The notes under the pieces: generated by a model
Told to the model about the DNA's origin: nothing
Databases searched by the model: none
What the model saw: the letters and a program-made list of their open reading frames with translations, nothing else
In this document: in pieces, positions 7,561 to 14,712 of the stretch
Layout: each line of letters starts with the position of its first letter
How positions within the stretch are numbered: position 1 is the first letter of the stretch
Assembly (NCBI RefSeq): GCF_938017615.1
Contig: NZ_CALIJA010000104.1
Location: 1 to 21,407, forward strand
Direction: 5' to 3'
DNA length: 21,407 bases
DNA from: an uncultured Campylobacter sp.
GTDB lineage: Bacteria > Campylobacterota > Campylobacteria > Campylobacterales > Campylobacteraceae
Made by a program: the position numbers and the translations under genes

Positions 7561-8247
7561 TTAACTCTCCGCGCGCGCTTTGCTTTCTGAAATTTTATCG
7601 CCGCTTGCACTATTTAAAATTTCATCATTGCTTGCGGCGTCTTTTGCGAGCGATTTTTGAAATTCGTATTTGAAATAAAACGCCCACGCGAGCGGACAGA
7701 GGATTATTAAAATGACGGCTACGATGTCGGCGGCTTGCGCATGAAATATTACAAATAAGGCACCTATGTAGTTAAGAACATAAGCAAAACCCCAAAATAC
7801 CGCGTTTGAGTGGTCATTTGATATTTCGGTTGCGACCAAATAGATGCAAATGCAAATTAGCGAGGCGATCAAAAAGGCTTCAAAGACGCCTAGTTTTTGG
7901 TAGTTTATGTCTGAAGCAAAATAACCCAGCGCGCAGGATGCTAAGATTACCGCGAGCAGAATTTTGCGTAAAATTTTAAGTGATTGGACTTTAGATGTTG
8001 CGTAGATGACGTGCGCACAAAGTATTATAAAAAAGGCGCCTGCGACAAAATCGAAAAATATGTAATAAGCGAATTCCCCAAATATCCCCAAATCATAGCC
8101 GCTTCCTAAAATTTTTTCATCTATGACATATAGCGTGCCGAATTTCGCCGCTAAAAATACAGCCGTAAGCAGGATCGGATGCAGCAGCGCTCTACCTGTA
8201 AGCAGATCCGTGCAAATGCGCCCGAGGAAATTTATCAATCTTTTCAC
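7561..8247 (-). CDS. Hypothetical multi-pass membrane protein, paralogue of 5516-6145
   Basis: This 228-residue protein has about six hydrophobic segments and a longer polar C-terminal tail (about the last 25 residues, rich in Ser, Ala, Asp and Lys) than its paralogue. Shared blocks are 'GRALLHPILLTAVFLAAKFG' near residue 20 and 'ILCPLAWAFYFKYEF' near the C-terminus. I chose the GTG at 8245-8247. It has AGGAG (complement of 8254-8258) six bases upstream, and 'VKRLINFLGRICTDLL' aligns with the start of the paralogue. The ATG at 8283 gives 12 more residues but has no comparable leader. It converges on the interrupted immunity-like gene with a 64-bp gap and no obvious terminator. Function is unknown. 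Confidence 0.75.
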   Translation of the reverse strand: MKRLINFLGRICTDLLTGRALLHPILLTAVFLAAKFGTLYVIDEKILGSGYDLGIFGEFAYYIFFDFVAGAFFIILCAHVIYATSKVQSLKILRKILLAVILASCALGYFASDINYQKLGVFEAFLIASLICICIYLVATEISNDHSNAVFWGFAYVLNYIGALFVIFHAQAADIVAVILIILCPLAWAFYFKYEFQKSLAKDAASNDEILNSASGDKISESKARAES

Positions 8248-8794
8248 GCTAGGCTCCTTTGGAATTTTCGCCGCTTGCGGCATCTTTCGTAAAATCTTCG
8301 CCGACCGGTTTAAATTTGATCTTAAATCGGGATAAATTTTAGCTCGAGAGCTTTTAAAAATCGCTTAGAGGCAAAGGCGTAAATTTGCGCGCTTGGAGCT
8401 AGGCTGCATATTTTAAAATTTACGTTGCTTAAATTAGCTTTCCTATCGCAAGCTGTTTGCAGGCAAGCACATATTGCAAAATTCGCGGATGAAATGGAGC
8501 ATCAACTAGCTCGTCCGTCCGCTCGTAGCATTTAAAATTTTATTCGATTTTTAGTTGCGCAGCCGGCTTATCCGCGGCGGCGGGTTTGTGCACGGCGAGG
8601 TTGCACACAGCGAGGTTTGCTTGCGGTATGGATTTGCACGCAGCATGGTTTACGCAGCAGGCGGCGGGTGGATTAAAATTTTGATTTATAGTTGGCGAGA
8701 GTGCGCCCTTTTTCGCAGCAGATGCGAAGCGGGGCGCAAATTTCGTAAATTTTATAAATTATTTCGGCAGATCGCCTAGCTCAAAGCGTAAAAT
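8248..8794. other. Non-coding gap with short degenerate repeats
   Basis: No protein-like frame has a leader. Related TTGCACRCAGC..GGTTT segments occur near 8590-8655. The region is otherwise a mix of GC-rich text and AAAATTT words. The inverted repeat GCGTAAA/TTTACGC at 8786-8800 overlaps the stop codon of the small peptide gene to its right and might help end its transcript. Confidence 0.5.
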
Positions 8795-8878
8795 TTACGC
8801 ACCTATAATCACAGCCGATAAAAGCCCCCATAAAATGGCTTCTATCGCTAGCACCGAGTGAAGTACGGCCTTACTCAT
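8795..8878 (-). CDS. Small single-helix membrane peptide, 27 residues
   Basis: The peptide starts MSKAVLHSVLAIEA and ends GLLSAVIIGA. One hydrophobic segment (about residues 5-26) carries an internal Glu (residue 13) and Trp (17). The ATG at 8876-8878 has a strong AAAGGAG (complement of 8884-8890) five bases away, better than many larger genes here, and codon use is native. An AT-rich stretch further upstream (8891-8910) could hold a -10 box. The stop falls in an inverted repeat (8786-8800) that may terminate transcription. Comparable one-helix peptides in bacteria are subunits of oxidases or transporters (CydX, KdpF) or regulators of membrane proteins. I cannot match this one to any of them, and no such complex is encoded beside it. 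Being so short, it could be overlooked by automated annotation. Confidence 0.6.
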   Translation of the reverse strand: MSKAVLHSVLAIEAILWGLLSAVIIGA

Positions 8879-9252
8879 CGCTTCTCCTTTGTTTTTAATT
8901 TTATTATTTGCCAGACTCGGACCGCTAGAGGCGTGCCCGATCGATCTATGGGCGGGATTATATAAGGTGATTGTGTTCTTAATGTGTCTTTTAAAATTTA
9001 CGGCAAAATTTTTACCGCCTGTCGTAAAGTGCGAGATGACGGCAGATTTCAGGCAAAATTCAGCTACCTGCGTTAAGGCGTGGCAAATTTAAGCGAGCCT
9101 GCCGTCCGCCGTAATGCGCGGCAAAGTCGTAAAGGGCGGCAAAGTCGCAGCGCGCGGTAAATTTAAAGCAGAATTCCGACCTCGTCGCGGCGCGCGAGGC
9201 GTCCGCGGCAAATCGATATAAAATTTAAAGCAGAATTTTATGTGAATGCGGC

Positions 9253-9275
9253 GCGCGACACACCCGCGCTTTTTT
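9253..9275 (+). terminator. Orphan intrinsic terminator hairpin
   Basis: GCGCG (9253-9257) pairs with CGCGC (9265-9269) around the loop ACACACC, followed directly by six T residues (9270-9275). The polarity is plus strand, so it does not serve the minus-strand kinase gene at 9396. No plus-strand gene is evident upstream. Confidence 0.5.
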
Positions 9276-9281
9276 ACGTCG

Positions 9282-9311
9282 TCAAAGCTTGTATCATCAA
9301 AGCTTGCATCG
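9282..9311. repeat. Two-copy 15-bp tandem duplication
   Basis: TCAAAGCTTGTATCA (9282-9296) is followed at once by TCAAAGCTTGCATCG (9297-9311), matching at 13 of 15 positions. Confidence 0.6.
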
Positions 9312-9395
9312 GCGCGACTTCGCCTGTGGGGCGAAATTTTACGGCGAGCTACGAATTGCAAGACGCAGCTCATCCGTACCGTCTTGATCTGAAAT

Positions 9396-10448
9396 TTAAA
9401 GCGGAATTTTAACGCGCGCCTCGGTTCCGATGCCGGGTTCGCTTTCGTATTCGATCCGCCCGCCTAAAATATCGAGCGCTCTGCGTACGATGCTAAGCCC
9501 AAGCCCGCTGCCAAGCTCTTTGTGCGATTCCTCGCACTGATAAAATCGGTCAAAAATTTTATCCAGCTTCTCGCGCGAGATGCCGATGCCTTCGTCTTTG
9601 ATGCTCACCTGCGCAAAGCCATCGCAAGCGCAGCAACAAACGAAAATTTTACCGCTCGACTGCGAGTACTTAAGCGCATTTTCGATCAAATTTCGCCAAA
9701 TTTGATTTAGCAGTCCCGCGTTTGATCGCACGCTAAGCGGCGATAAATCTAGCTCAAACTCGTGCCCTTCGTAGCTTTGGCTTAGCGATATGATGCATTG
9801 TCGCAGTTGCTCGTCGATACGTACCGCTTCATCTAGGCGGATCGCCGCGCCGCTATCAAGTCTCGTTAGCTTTAGCATGTCGGTGCAGAGCTTACTTAGG
9901 CGGTTTGCTTCCGCGCCGATGGAGGCTGCGTATCGCACCGCGCGCTCCTCGCTCACGCCGCCCTCTATCATCTCGCTTAACGCGGCGATTGAGGAGATCG
10001 GCGTTTTCATCTCGTGCGAGACGTTTGAGACGAACTCCTTTTGCAGCTGCTCGTGCTTTTGCAGCTTCTGCGCCATTTTATTGACGTTTACTACAAGCTC
10101 GTCCAGCTCGTGCATATAGAGGTAATCAGTGCGGCGCCTATGTATCTTGCGCTCGGCGCGCGCCTCAAAATCGCCGTTTGCGATCGCGGTAATCGCGCCT
10201 AGTAGCCGCTTGATCGGGTGGAATAAAATTTTAAGCCCGAAGTAAAGCAGGGTAAAATTTAGCGCCATCGTGATTAAGCAGATGATCGCGCATAGCGCCA
10301 CTCCGTCCCAAAACCCGCCGATCTTGCCGTCAATGCCTATGTAAAAAAGCATGCAAACCGCAAAGCAGACGATGAAATTTATCACGCCGAATGCGAGCGA
10401 AGAGTAAAACGCGATGAAGCTTTTGAGGCTGATGAGGTATTTTTTCAC
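9396..10448 (-). CDS. Two-component sensor histidine kinase
   Basis: This 350-residue inner-membrane kinase has two membrane segments (about residues 11-38 and 48-76) with only a very short periplasmic loop between them. That suggests sensing within the membrane or via a partner. A HAMP segment follows (about 76-130, 'HPIKRLLGAITAIANGDFEA'), then HisKA with the phospho-acceptor His at 145 ('VSNVSHEMKTPIS'). The ATPase boxes are N ('NLIENALKYS'), G1 ('IKDEGIGIS'), F ('KIFDRFYQ') and G2 ('GSGLGLSIV'). All catalytic boxes are intact. The GTG start (10446-10448) has AAGGAG in front of it and overlaps the regulator's stop as GTGA, so the two are translationally coupled. The signal is unknown. Confidence 0.93.
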   Translation of the reverse strand: MKKYLISLKSFIAFYSSLAFGVINFIVCFAVCMLFYIGIDGKIGGFWDGVALCAIICLITMALNFTLLYFGLKILFHPIKRLLGAITAIANGDFEARAERKIHRRRTDYLYMHELDELVVNVNKMAQKLQKHEQLQKEFVSNVSHEMKTPISSIAALSEMIEGGVSEERAVRYAASIGAEANRLSKLCTDMLKLTRLDSGAAIRLDEAVRIDEQLRQCIISLSQSYEGHEFELDLSPLSVRSNAGLLNQIWRNLIENALKYSQSSGKIFVCCCACDGFAQVSIKDEGIGISREKLDKIFDRFYQCEESHKELGSGLGLSIVRRALDILGGRIEYESEPGIGTEARVKIPL

Positions 10449-11125
10449 GCTCGCTCCTTTTTTACGGCTTTGTAGCCGAGCCCGCGCACGGTGATTATCT
10501 CAAAATCTTTGGAATTTTCAAATTTCGCCCGTAGCTTTTTGATGTGCGTATCGACGACGCGCTCGTCGCTGTCCGTCTCGTAACCCCAAATTTCGCTCAT
10601 TATTTCAAACCTCGTAAAAATTTTACCCGCATAGCTTAGCAGCAGAAACAAAAGACGAAATTCCTTCGGCGCCAGGCTTATCCGCTCGCCCTCGGAGCGG
10701 ACGCTTAGCGTATCGTAGTCAAGCTCGCTTCCGCCGATGAGTAGCCGCTTTTCGTTTGCGATCTTTGCGCGCCTTAGCAGCGCATGCACGCGCAGCACGA
10801 GCTCTTTTAAATTTATCGGCTTACTCATATAATCGTCCGCACCGCTTTTAAAGCCCGTCTGCATATCCTCGATCTCGCTTTTTGCCGTTATAATCAGTAT
10901 CGGCTGGCTCTTGCCGTCGCGCCTAACGTATCTGCTAAGCTCAAAGCCGTCCATCTTAGGCATCATCACGTCCGAGATGATCAGATCGAAGTGCGCCTCG
11001 TCTAACGCCTCTGCCGCCTGCTCGCCGTCGAAGGCGCAGCTCACGCTAAAGCCCTCATCAAGCAGCTTTTCTCTTATCGCCGAGCTCAAAGCCTCGTCGT
11101 CTTCGACTAGTAAAATATTAAGCAT
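10445..11125 (-). CDS. OmpR/PhoB-family response regulator
   Basis: This 226-residue regulator has an N-terminal receiver domain with acidic pocket 'VEDD' (residues 7-10), phospho-acceptor Asp52 ('LIISDVMMPKMDG'), Thr80 ('ILIITAKS') and Lys102 ('MSKPINLKEL'). A C-terminal winged-helix DNA-binding domain follows (about 125-222, 'SLAPKEFRLLFLL', 'VVDTHIKKLRAKF', 'ITVRGLGYKA'). It is cotranscribed with the kinase gene that overlaps its 3' end and is presumably phosphorylated by it. The frame is open to 11155, but GGGAG (complement of 11131-11135) is placed for the ATG at 11123-11125, which begins the canonical 'MLNILLVEDD'. An adjacent ATG at 11128 is too close to it. The gene is divergent from the lipoprotein operon across about 98 bp, so that promoter is a natural candidate target. 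Confidence 0.93.
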   Translation of the reverse strand: MLNILLVEDDEALSSAIREKLLDEGFSVSCAFDGEQAAEALDEAHFDLIISDVMMPKMDGFELSRYVRRDGKSQPILIITAKSEIEDMQTGFKSGADDYMSKPINLKELVLRVHALLRRAKIANEKRLLIGGSELDYDTLSVRSEGERISLAPKEFRLLFLLLSYAGKIFTRFEIMSEIWGYETDSDERVVDTHIKKLRAKFENSKDFEIITVRGLGYKAVKKERA

Positions 11126-11191
11126 CATCGCTCCCGTTTTGATAAATTTATGCACTTAAATTTATACATAAAATTTTAAGAAACAATGAGA

Positions 11192-11197
11192 TATTAT
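11192..11197 (+). promoter_or_regulatory. -10 box (TATTAT) of the lipoprotein operon
   Basis: TATTAT in a T-rich context lies 26 bp upstream of the ATG at 11224. AAGGAG (11212-11217) follows six bases before the ATG. The 98-bp divergent region shared with the response-regulator gene is AT-rich and is where a regulator of both would bind. Confidence 0.5.
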
Positions 11198-11223
11198 ACG
11201 TAAATTTTTTCAAGGAGTAAAGA

Positions 11224-11901
11224 ATGAATTTCAAAAAAACAATATCGGTTGCCGTTATTGCGGCTTCGGTGCTGGCGCTATTTAGCGGATGCGCGAAAGA
11301 AAGCTCTCGCGTAGTGCAAACCCCTACGGTAGCGAGTCTAAATACCAATTACTCTGGCGAGAGGATCGCCGTATCGGTAGGACGCTTTAACAACCAATCC
11401 TCTTACAACAACGGGGTGTTCTCCGACGGGGAGGACAGACTGGGCAACCAAGCGCAGACAATTTTGATCTCAAGCTTACAACAAACAGGACGTTTCTCGG
11501 TGCTTGATCGCACGAATATGCGCGCCATCAAAGAGGAAAGCGCAATCTCCAAAAGCGCACAAAACTTAAAAGGCGCCAGATACGTTATCACCGGCGACGT
11601 GACTGAGTTTGGCCGCAAGACGACCGGAGATCATCAGCTGTTTGGAATTTTAGGCAAGGGAAAGACCCAAACCGCGTATTCTAAAGTAAATTTAAACATC
11701 GTTGACGTCAGAACGTCCGAGGTGGTCTTTTCGACCCAGGGTGCGGGCGAGTACGAGCTGTCAAATCGCGAAGTGCTAGGTTTCGGCGGCACTGCGGGCT
11801 ATGATTCAACGCTAAACGGCAAGGTGCTAAGCCTAGCGATCATCGAAGCGGTCAATAATCTCGTAAACGGCCTTGAAAACGGCGCGTTTAAACTAAGATA
11901 A
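11224..11901 (+). CDS. CsgG/HfaB-family lipoprotein
   Basis: The 225-residue protein has a lipoprotein signal peptide ending in 'LFSGC' (lipidated Cys23). The body is a CsgG-like domain with 'RIAVSVGRFNNQS', 'RLGNQAQTILISSLQQTGRFSVLDRTNM', 'GARYVITGDVTEFG' and 'VNLNIVDVRTSEVVFSTQG'. CsgG family members include the curli secretion channel, LpoB-like cofactors and TolB-N-like modules. Here the partners are a DUF4810-like and a DUF799/GNA1162-like lipoprotein rather than curli genes, so this is the conserved three-lipoprotein arrangement also seen in Neisseria and other proteobacteria, not a curlin system. It is the first gene of the operon, with its own leader. It probably faces the periplasm from the outer membrane. 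The exact role is unknown. Confidence 0.88.
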   Translation: MNFKKTISVAVIAASVLALFSGCAKESSRVVQTPTVASLNTNYSGERIAVSVGRFNNQSSYNNGVFSDGEDRLGNQAQTILISSLQQTGRFSVLDRTNMRAIKEESAISKSAQNLKGARYVITGDVTEFGRKTTGDHQLFGILGKGKTQTAYSKVNLNIVDVRTSEVVFSTQGAGEYELSNREVLGFGGTAGYDSTLNGKVLSLAIIEAVNNLVNGLENGAFKLR

Positions 11902-11910
11902 GGATAAAAT

Positions 11911-12405
11911 TTGAAAGCAGGTAGCGCTTTTGCTCTTGCTGCTGCGGCCGTGATCTTTTGCGGCTGCGGCGGCGGGAGCCGGAATCAAATTTATTACTGG
12001 GACGGCAGCTACACGGACTCGACCTATCAGTATCTAAAGCAGGAAGGCGACGTAGGCGAGCAGATCGAAGCGCTTGAAAAATCTATCCAAAAGGCATACG
12101 AAAAGGGGCTAAAAGTCCCGCCGGGGCTTTATTCGCATCTGGGGCTTTTATATCTAAGCGCGGGTAACGGCGCGAGGGCGAGAGAGAACTTTGAAAAAGA
12201 AGCTCAGGCTTTCCCTGAATCAAAACCGTTTTTGACCTTCGTTACAAACCCCGCCGCGCTTAAAAAAGCTGAGGCTGCAGCCAAGCCCGGCGCCGATAAA
12301 GCCCAAGGATCAAGCGGACGCGAAGCCGCCAAAATAGCCTCTGCAAAGCAAGGCAAAGCTGCCACGAAGCAGGGCGGCAAAACGAATAAAAAGGCTAAAA
12401 AATGA
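11911..12405 (+). CDS. DUF4810-type lipoprotein with Lys/Ala-rich tail
   Basis: This 164-residue lipoprotein starts at TTG 11911 with AAGGA (11900-11904) six bases upstream. The signal peptide ends near 'IFCGC', with Cys19 the likely lipidated residue. The family signature follows directly ('IYYWDGSYTDSTYQYLK', from residue 27). A TPR-like helix pair comes next (about 70-105, 'YSHLGLLYLSAGNGARAREN' and on). The last 45 or so residues are a low-complexity Lys/Ala/Gly/Gln tail with strong positive charge, which is longer than I expect for the family. Such a tail might touch peptidoglycan, lipid A or nucleic acid, but this is inference. It sits nine bases after the CsgG-like gene and overlaps the next start as ATGA, indicating coupled expression. 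It probably bridges the other two lipoproteins. Confidence 0.85.
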   Translation: MKAGSAFALAAAAVIFCGCGGGSRNQIYYWDGSYTDSTYQYLKQEGDVGEQIEALEKSIQKAYEKGLKVPPGLYSHLGLLYLSAGNGARARENFEKEAQAFPESKPFLTFVTNPAALKKAEAAAKPGADKAQGSSGREAAKIASAKQGKAATKQGGKTNKKAKK

Positions 12406-13082
12406 AAAATAAAGCTCAAATAGCGATTTTTAGCGTATTCGTGGCGCTGTTTTTTAGCGCGTGTGCAAGCTCGCAGCCCGAGATTTACGACTACTCGGCG
12501 CTTCAGCAGGCTAAGCCGAGATCGATTTTGGTGCTGATGCCGAGCAACGAAACAACCGAAGTGGATGCAGGTGCTGCCGTGCTCGCCAACGCGATCTATC
12601 CGCTAAGCGAGGCCGGGTATTATGTATTTTCGCCTGCGCTCGTGCATGAGACCTTTAAAAATAACGGAATTTACGAGGTGAGCGAGATCCAAAACGTCTC
12701 CGCGCACAAGCTAAGGCAAATTTTCGGCGCAGACGCCGTGTTATACATGGACGTCGTCAAATACGGCACTTCGTATATGCTGCTAAATAGCGTAAGCGTC
12801 GTGGCGGTCAATGCCAAGCTCGTGGATCTGCGAAGCGGCGCGACGCTCTGGGAGGGCTCGGCGCAGGTAAGCGACGACTCAAGCAGAGGCAGTAGCGATC
12901 TTGTAGGAATGCTGATCTCCGCGGTCATCAAACAGATCGGTGATACCGTCTCCGACGCGGGATATAAGCTCTCTGCGAGCGCAGATGCGATGCTGCTGGG
13001 CCAAAACTGCAACAAATGCTTGCTATACGGTCCGTATTCACCGCACTACGGACAAGATCGGCAGCTAAATAGCGGCAAATAA
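12402..13082 (+). CDS. DUF799 (GNA1162-family) lipoprotein
   Basis: The 226-residue lipoprotein has signal peptide and lipobox 'FFSAC' (Cys21), then the family's opening 'PEIYDYSALQQAKPRSILVLMPSNET'-type strand (residues about 25-50). The core contains 'IYPLSEAGYYVFSPALVHETF', 'FGADAVLYMDVVKYGTSY', 'LVDLRSGATLWEG' and the C-terminal 'LLYGPYSPHYGQD'. These match the GNA1162/DUF799 family, known from a Neisseria meningitidis surface-exposed lipoprotein antigen that resembles TolB-N and CsgG modules. Together with the CsgG-like and DUF4810-like genes it probably forms one outer-membrane complex, possibly a secretion or envelope-integrity assembly. It starts inside the previous gene's stop (ATGA). 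Confidence 0.9.
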   Translation: MKNKAQIAIFSVFVALFFSACASSQPEIYDYSALQQAKPRSILVLMPSNETTEVDAGAAVLANAIYPLSEAGYYVFSPALVHETFKNNGIYEVSEIQNVSAHKLRQIFGADAVLYMDVVKYGTSYMLLNSVSVVAVNAKLVDLRSGATLWEGSAQVSDDSSRGSSDLVGMLISAVIKQIGDTVSDAGYKLSASADAMLLGQNCNKCLLYGPYSPHYGQDRQLNSGK

Positions 13083-13100
13083 ATTTTAAAAAGGACGAAA

Positions 13101-13556
13101 ATGAAACTAGCCGAGGCGCTGATACTGCGCGCCGACATACAAAAACGCATCGAGCAGCTAAAATCAAGGCTCGCAGACAACGCGAAGGTGCAAGAGGGCG
13201 AGAAACCCAGCGAAGAGCCAAAGGCGCTGCTAGCCGAGCTAGACGCGCTCACAAGCGAGCTTGAGCGACTAATCGTTCGGATAAATTTAACCAACTGCAC
13301 CGCAAAAGCGGACGGCAAGAGTCTCACCGAGCTAATCGCCAAACGCGACGTACTCACACTAAAAGCGGGCGCGCTGCGGGCTTTCGCGCAAGCTTCTGCG
13401 CAAAAAGTGGAAATTTATTCGCGCAGCGAGATTAAAATCCTAAGCACGGTCGATGTCGCGGCGCTGCAAAAGCAGGTGGATGAGCTAGCAAAACAGATCA
13501 GACAGCTTGATACGACGCTGCAAAGCGCGAACTGGCAAACCGATCTGATCGACTAA
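13101..13556 (+). CDS. DIP1984-family (septicolysin-like) protein
   Basis: This 151-residue soluble protein has no signal peptide and is dominated by helices forming a coiled-coil bundle. Family landmarks are 'MKLAEALILRADIQKRIEQLKSRL' at the start, 'VQEGEKPSEEPKALLAELD' (about residues 32-50), 'LIVRINLTN' and, at the end, 'TVDVAALQKQVDELAKQIRQL'. Related proteins are annotated as DIP1984 family or septicolysin. Biochemical function is not established, and the cytolysin name should not be taken as proof of toxicity. It follows the DUF799 gene by 18 bp with AAAGGA in front of the ATG, so it is probably the last gene of the lipoprotein operon. Whether that link is functional or accidental is unknown. 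Confidence 0.85.
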   Translation: MKLAEALILRADIQKRIEQLKSRLADNAKVQEGEKPSEEPKALLAELDALTSELERLIVRINLTNCTAKADGKSLTELIAKRDVLTLKAGALRAFAQASAQKVEIYSRSEIKILSTVDVAALQKQVDELAKQIRQLDTTLQSANWQTDLID

Positions 13557-13977
13557 AGCGTCAAATTTAGCGGCGAAATTTGAAAGGATTTCGCAAAAAG
13601 ATAAAATTTCGGGTAAGTATCGCAAGAGGCGAGTACAAAACTCACCTGCGAAGCAGGTTTATGGCAGCGCTCGCGGAAACGGGTGCACCCCTTTTACGAT
13701 TTATTTTCAGTAAATTTACAGGGGCAATGTAACTACGCAATGTAACTACCGCGTACTGATCTAGCGATACCGAGGGCGGGAACGGGGAAATTTAAAACGA
13801 AATTTTGATTTTTGCGGCGCGGCTTGCGGGCTTGCAGTAAAATTTAGCGGCGATCTGAGCGGCCTTGACGCTCAAATTTTGCGTTAAATTAAGGCGCGCT
13901 TGCTATTTTGCATTTGGCCCGTCTGGCGTCAAATTTTACAAAAATCATAAAATTTAGCCAAATTTAAAGGATGAAAT
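13557..13977. other. Non-coding gap with small hairpins and a 13-bp duplication
   Basis: No gene is seen. Inverted repeats include TCAAATTT/AAATTTGA (13561-13583) just after the DIP1984 stop and a GC-rich ACCTGC-GAA-GCAGGT hairpin (13644-13658). GGGTGCACCC (13681-13690) is a perfect palindrome. None has a good T-run, so terminator calls are weak. The right end contains the AAAGGA leader of the gene at 13978. Confidence 0.5.
13724..13749. repeat. Perfect 13-bp tandem duplication
   Basis: GCAATGTAACTAC occurs twice back to back (13724-13736 and 13737-13749) in non-coding DNA. A perfect short duplication suggests recent slippage. Confidence 0.85.
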
Positions 13978-14658
13978 TTGAAATTTAAAACCCTTGCGCT
14001 AGCGGCCGCATTTTTCTTTGCGACCGACATGAATGCAGAGCTAGCGATATAAGCGAATTCCATAAATTTTAGAAAAACGAGCGGCGCGGAGCTAAATCTC
14101 GCGGACGCAAAAGACGCCAAATTTAAAGACACGCATTTTAAAAGCGCAGATACCGCAGCGCACAGCACAAACTCATCGCAAAAAGCAACCCCCATCGACG
14201 AAGCGAAAAATTTCTACCGCGTGGACGAGCTGCTGTTTCGCAGCGCTCAGCTTGATGGAAGCTACGCTGCAAAGCTGCATGAGCTTGGCATAAAAAGCAT
14301 TGTAAATCTGCGTCATTTTAGCAGAGGCGGCGATAAAAGGGCGTTTGGGGATCAATTTTGGCTCACAAATAAGCCGCTTCAAAGCTGGGAGATAAAGCCC
14401 GCGCAGATCGCGGACGTTTTGCGCACCATTCGCGAGCGCCAAAAGGAGGGCGCCGTGCTCGTGCACTGCTATCACGGAGCCGATCGCACGGGGCTTGTGG
14501 TGGCGATGTACCGCGTGATCTATCAGGGCTGGAGCCTGGACGCCGCACGCAGCGAGATGATAGACGGCGGATACGGCTTTCACTCGATGTGGCAGGATAT
14601 CGCGGGCTTTTTGACGCCGCAAAACGAAGCGCTCGTAAGAGCCGAGCTTGGAATTTAG
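13978..14658 (+). pseudogene. Exported dual-specificity/tyrosine phosphatase with in-frame TAA at codon 25
   Basis: AAAGGA (13966-13971) and TTG at 13978 open a signal peptide ('KFKTLALAAAFFFATDMNAE') that hits TAA at 14050-14052. The same frame then runs unbroken to 14658, giving 226 residues if the stop were sense. After a polar spacer comes a cysteine-phosphatase domain: 'NFYRVDELLFRSAQL' (about 77-91), 'GIKSIVNLR' and the CX5R loop 'HCYHGADRTG' with Cys164 and Arg169. 'GGYGFHSMW' lies near the C-terminus. The enzyme would dephosphorylate phosphotyrosine, phosphoserine or phosphoinositide substrates, probably in the periplasm. Downstream sequence is fully conserved-looking, so the stop is recent, an error or read through. 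A GTG at 14221 could start a shorter form, but it lacks a leader and cuts the conserved 'NFYRVDELLFRS' block. Confidence 0.75.
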
Positions 14659-14712
14659 ACGAAATTTCGCCCGTCCGTCAAACGGCGGCAAAATTTGTAA
14701 ATTTAATAATGA

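Larger units (their letters stand above)
8879..9395. other. Non-coding gap containing an orphan plus-strand terminator
   Basis: A hydrophobic plus-strand frame from a TTG at 8889 to 9092 lacks a ribosome-binding site and family features, so I do not call it. A plus-strand TTATATAAG near 8949 could be a promoter for a transcript ending at the hairpin at 9253-9275. Three AAATTTAAAGC-type repeats and a 15-bp tandem duplication are listed separately. Confidence 0.5.
9159..9411. repeat. Three dispersed copies of AAATTTAAAGCRGAATT
   Basis: Near-identical copies start at 9159, 9221 and 9392. The last one overlaps the 3' end of the histidine kinase gene, encoding its final residues on the minus strand. 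The first contains a GAATTC. Confidence 0.55.

Noticed and set aside
8555..8779. Plus-strand 74-codon frame
   Set aside because: No leader is present, and the sequence is repetitive Gly/Arg/Cys-rich text from a repeat-like spacer.
8889..9092. Hydrophobic plus-strand frame starting at TTG
   Set aside because: It overlaps the leader of the better-supported minus-strand peptide and has no ribosome-binding site.
11224..13082. Curli secretion operon
   Set aside because: CsgG similarity alone is not enough. There are no curlin, CsgE or CsgF genes, and the neighbours are DUF4810 and DUF799 types.
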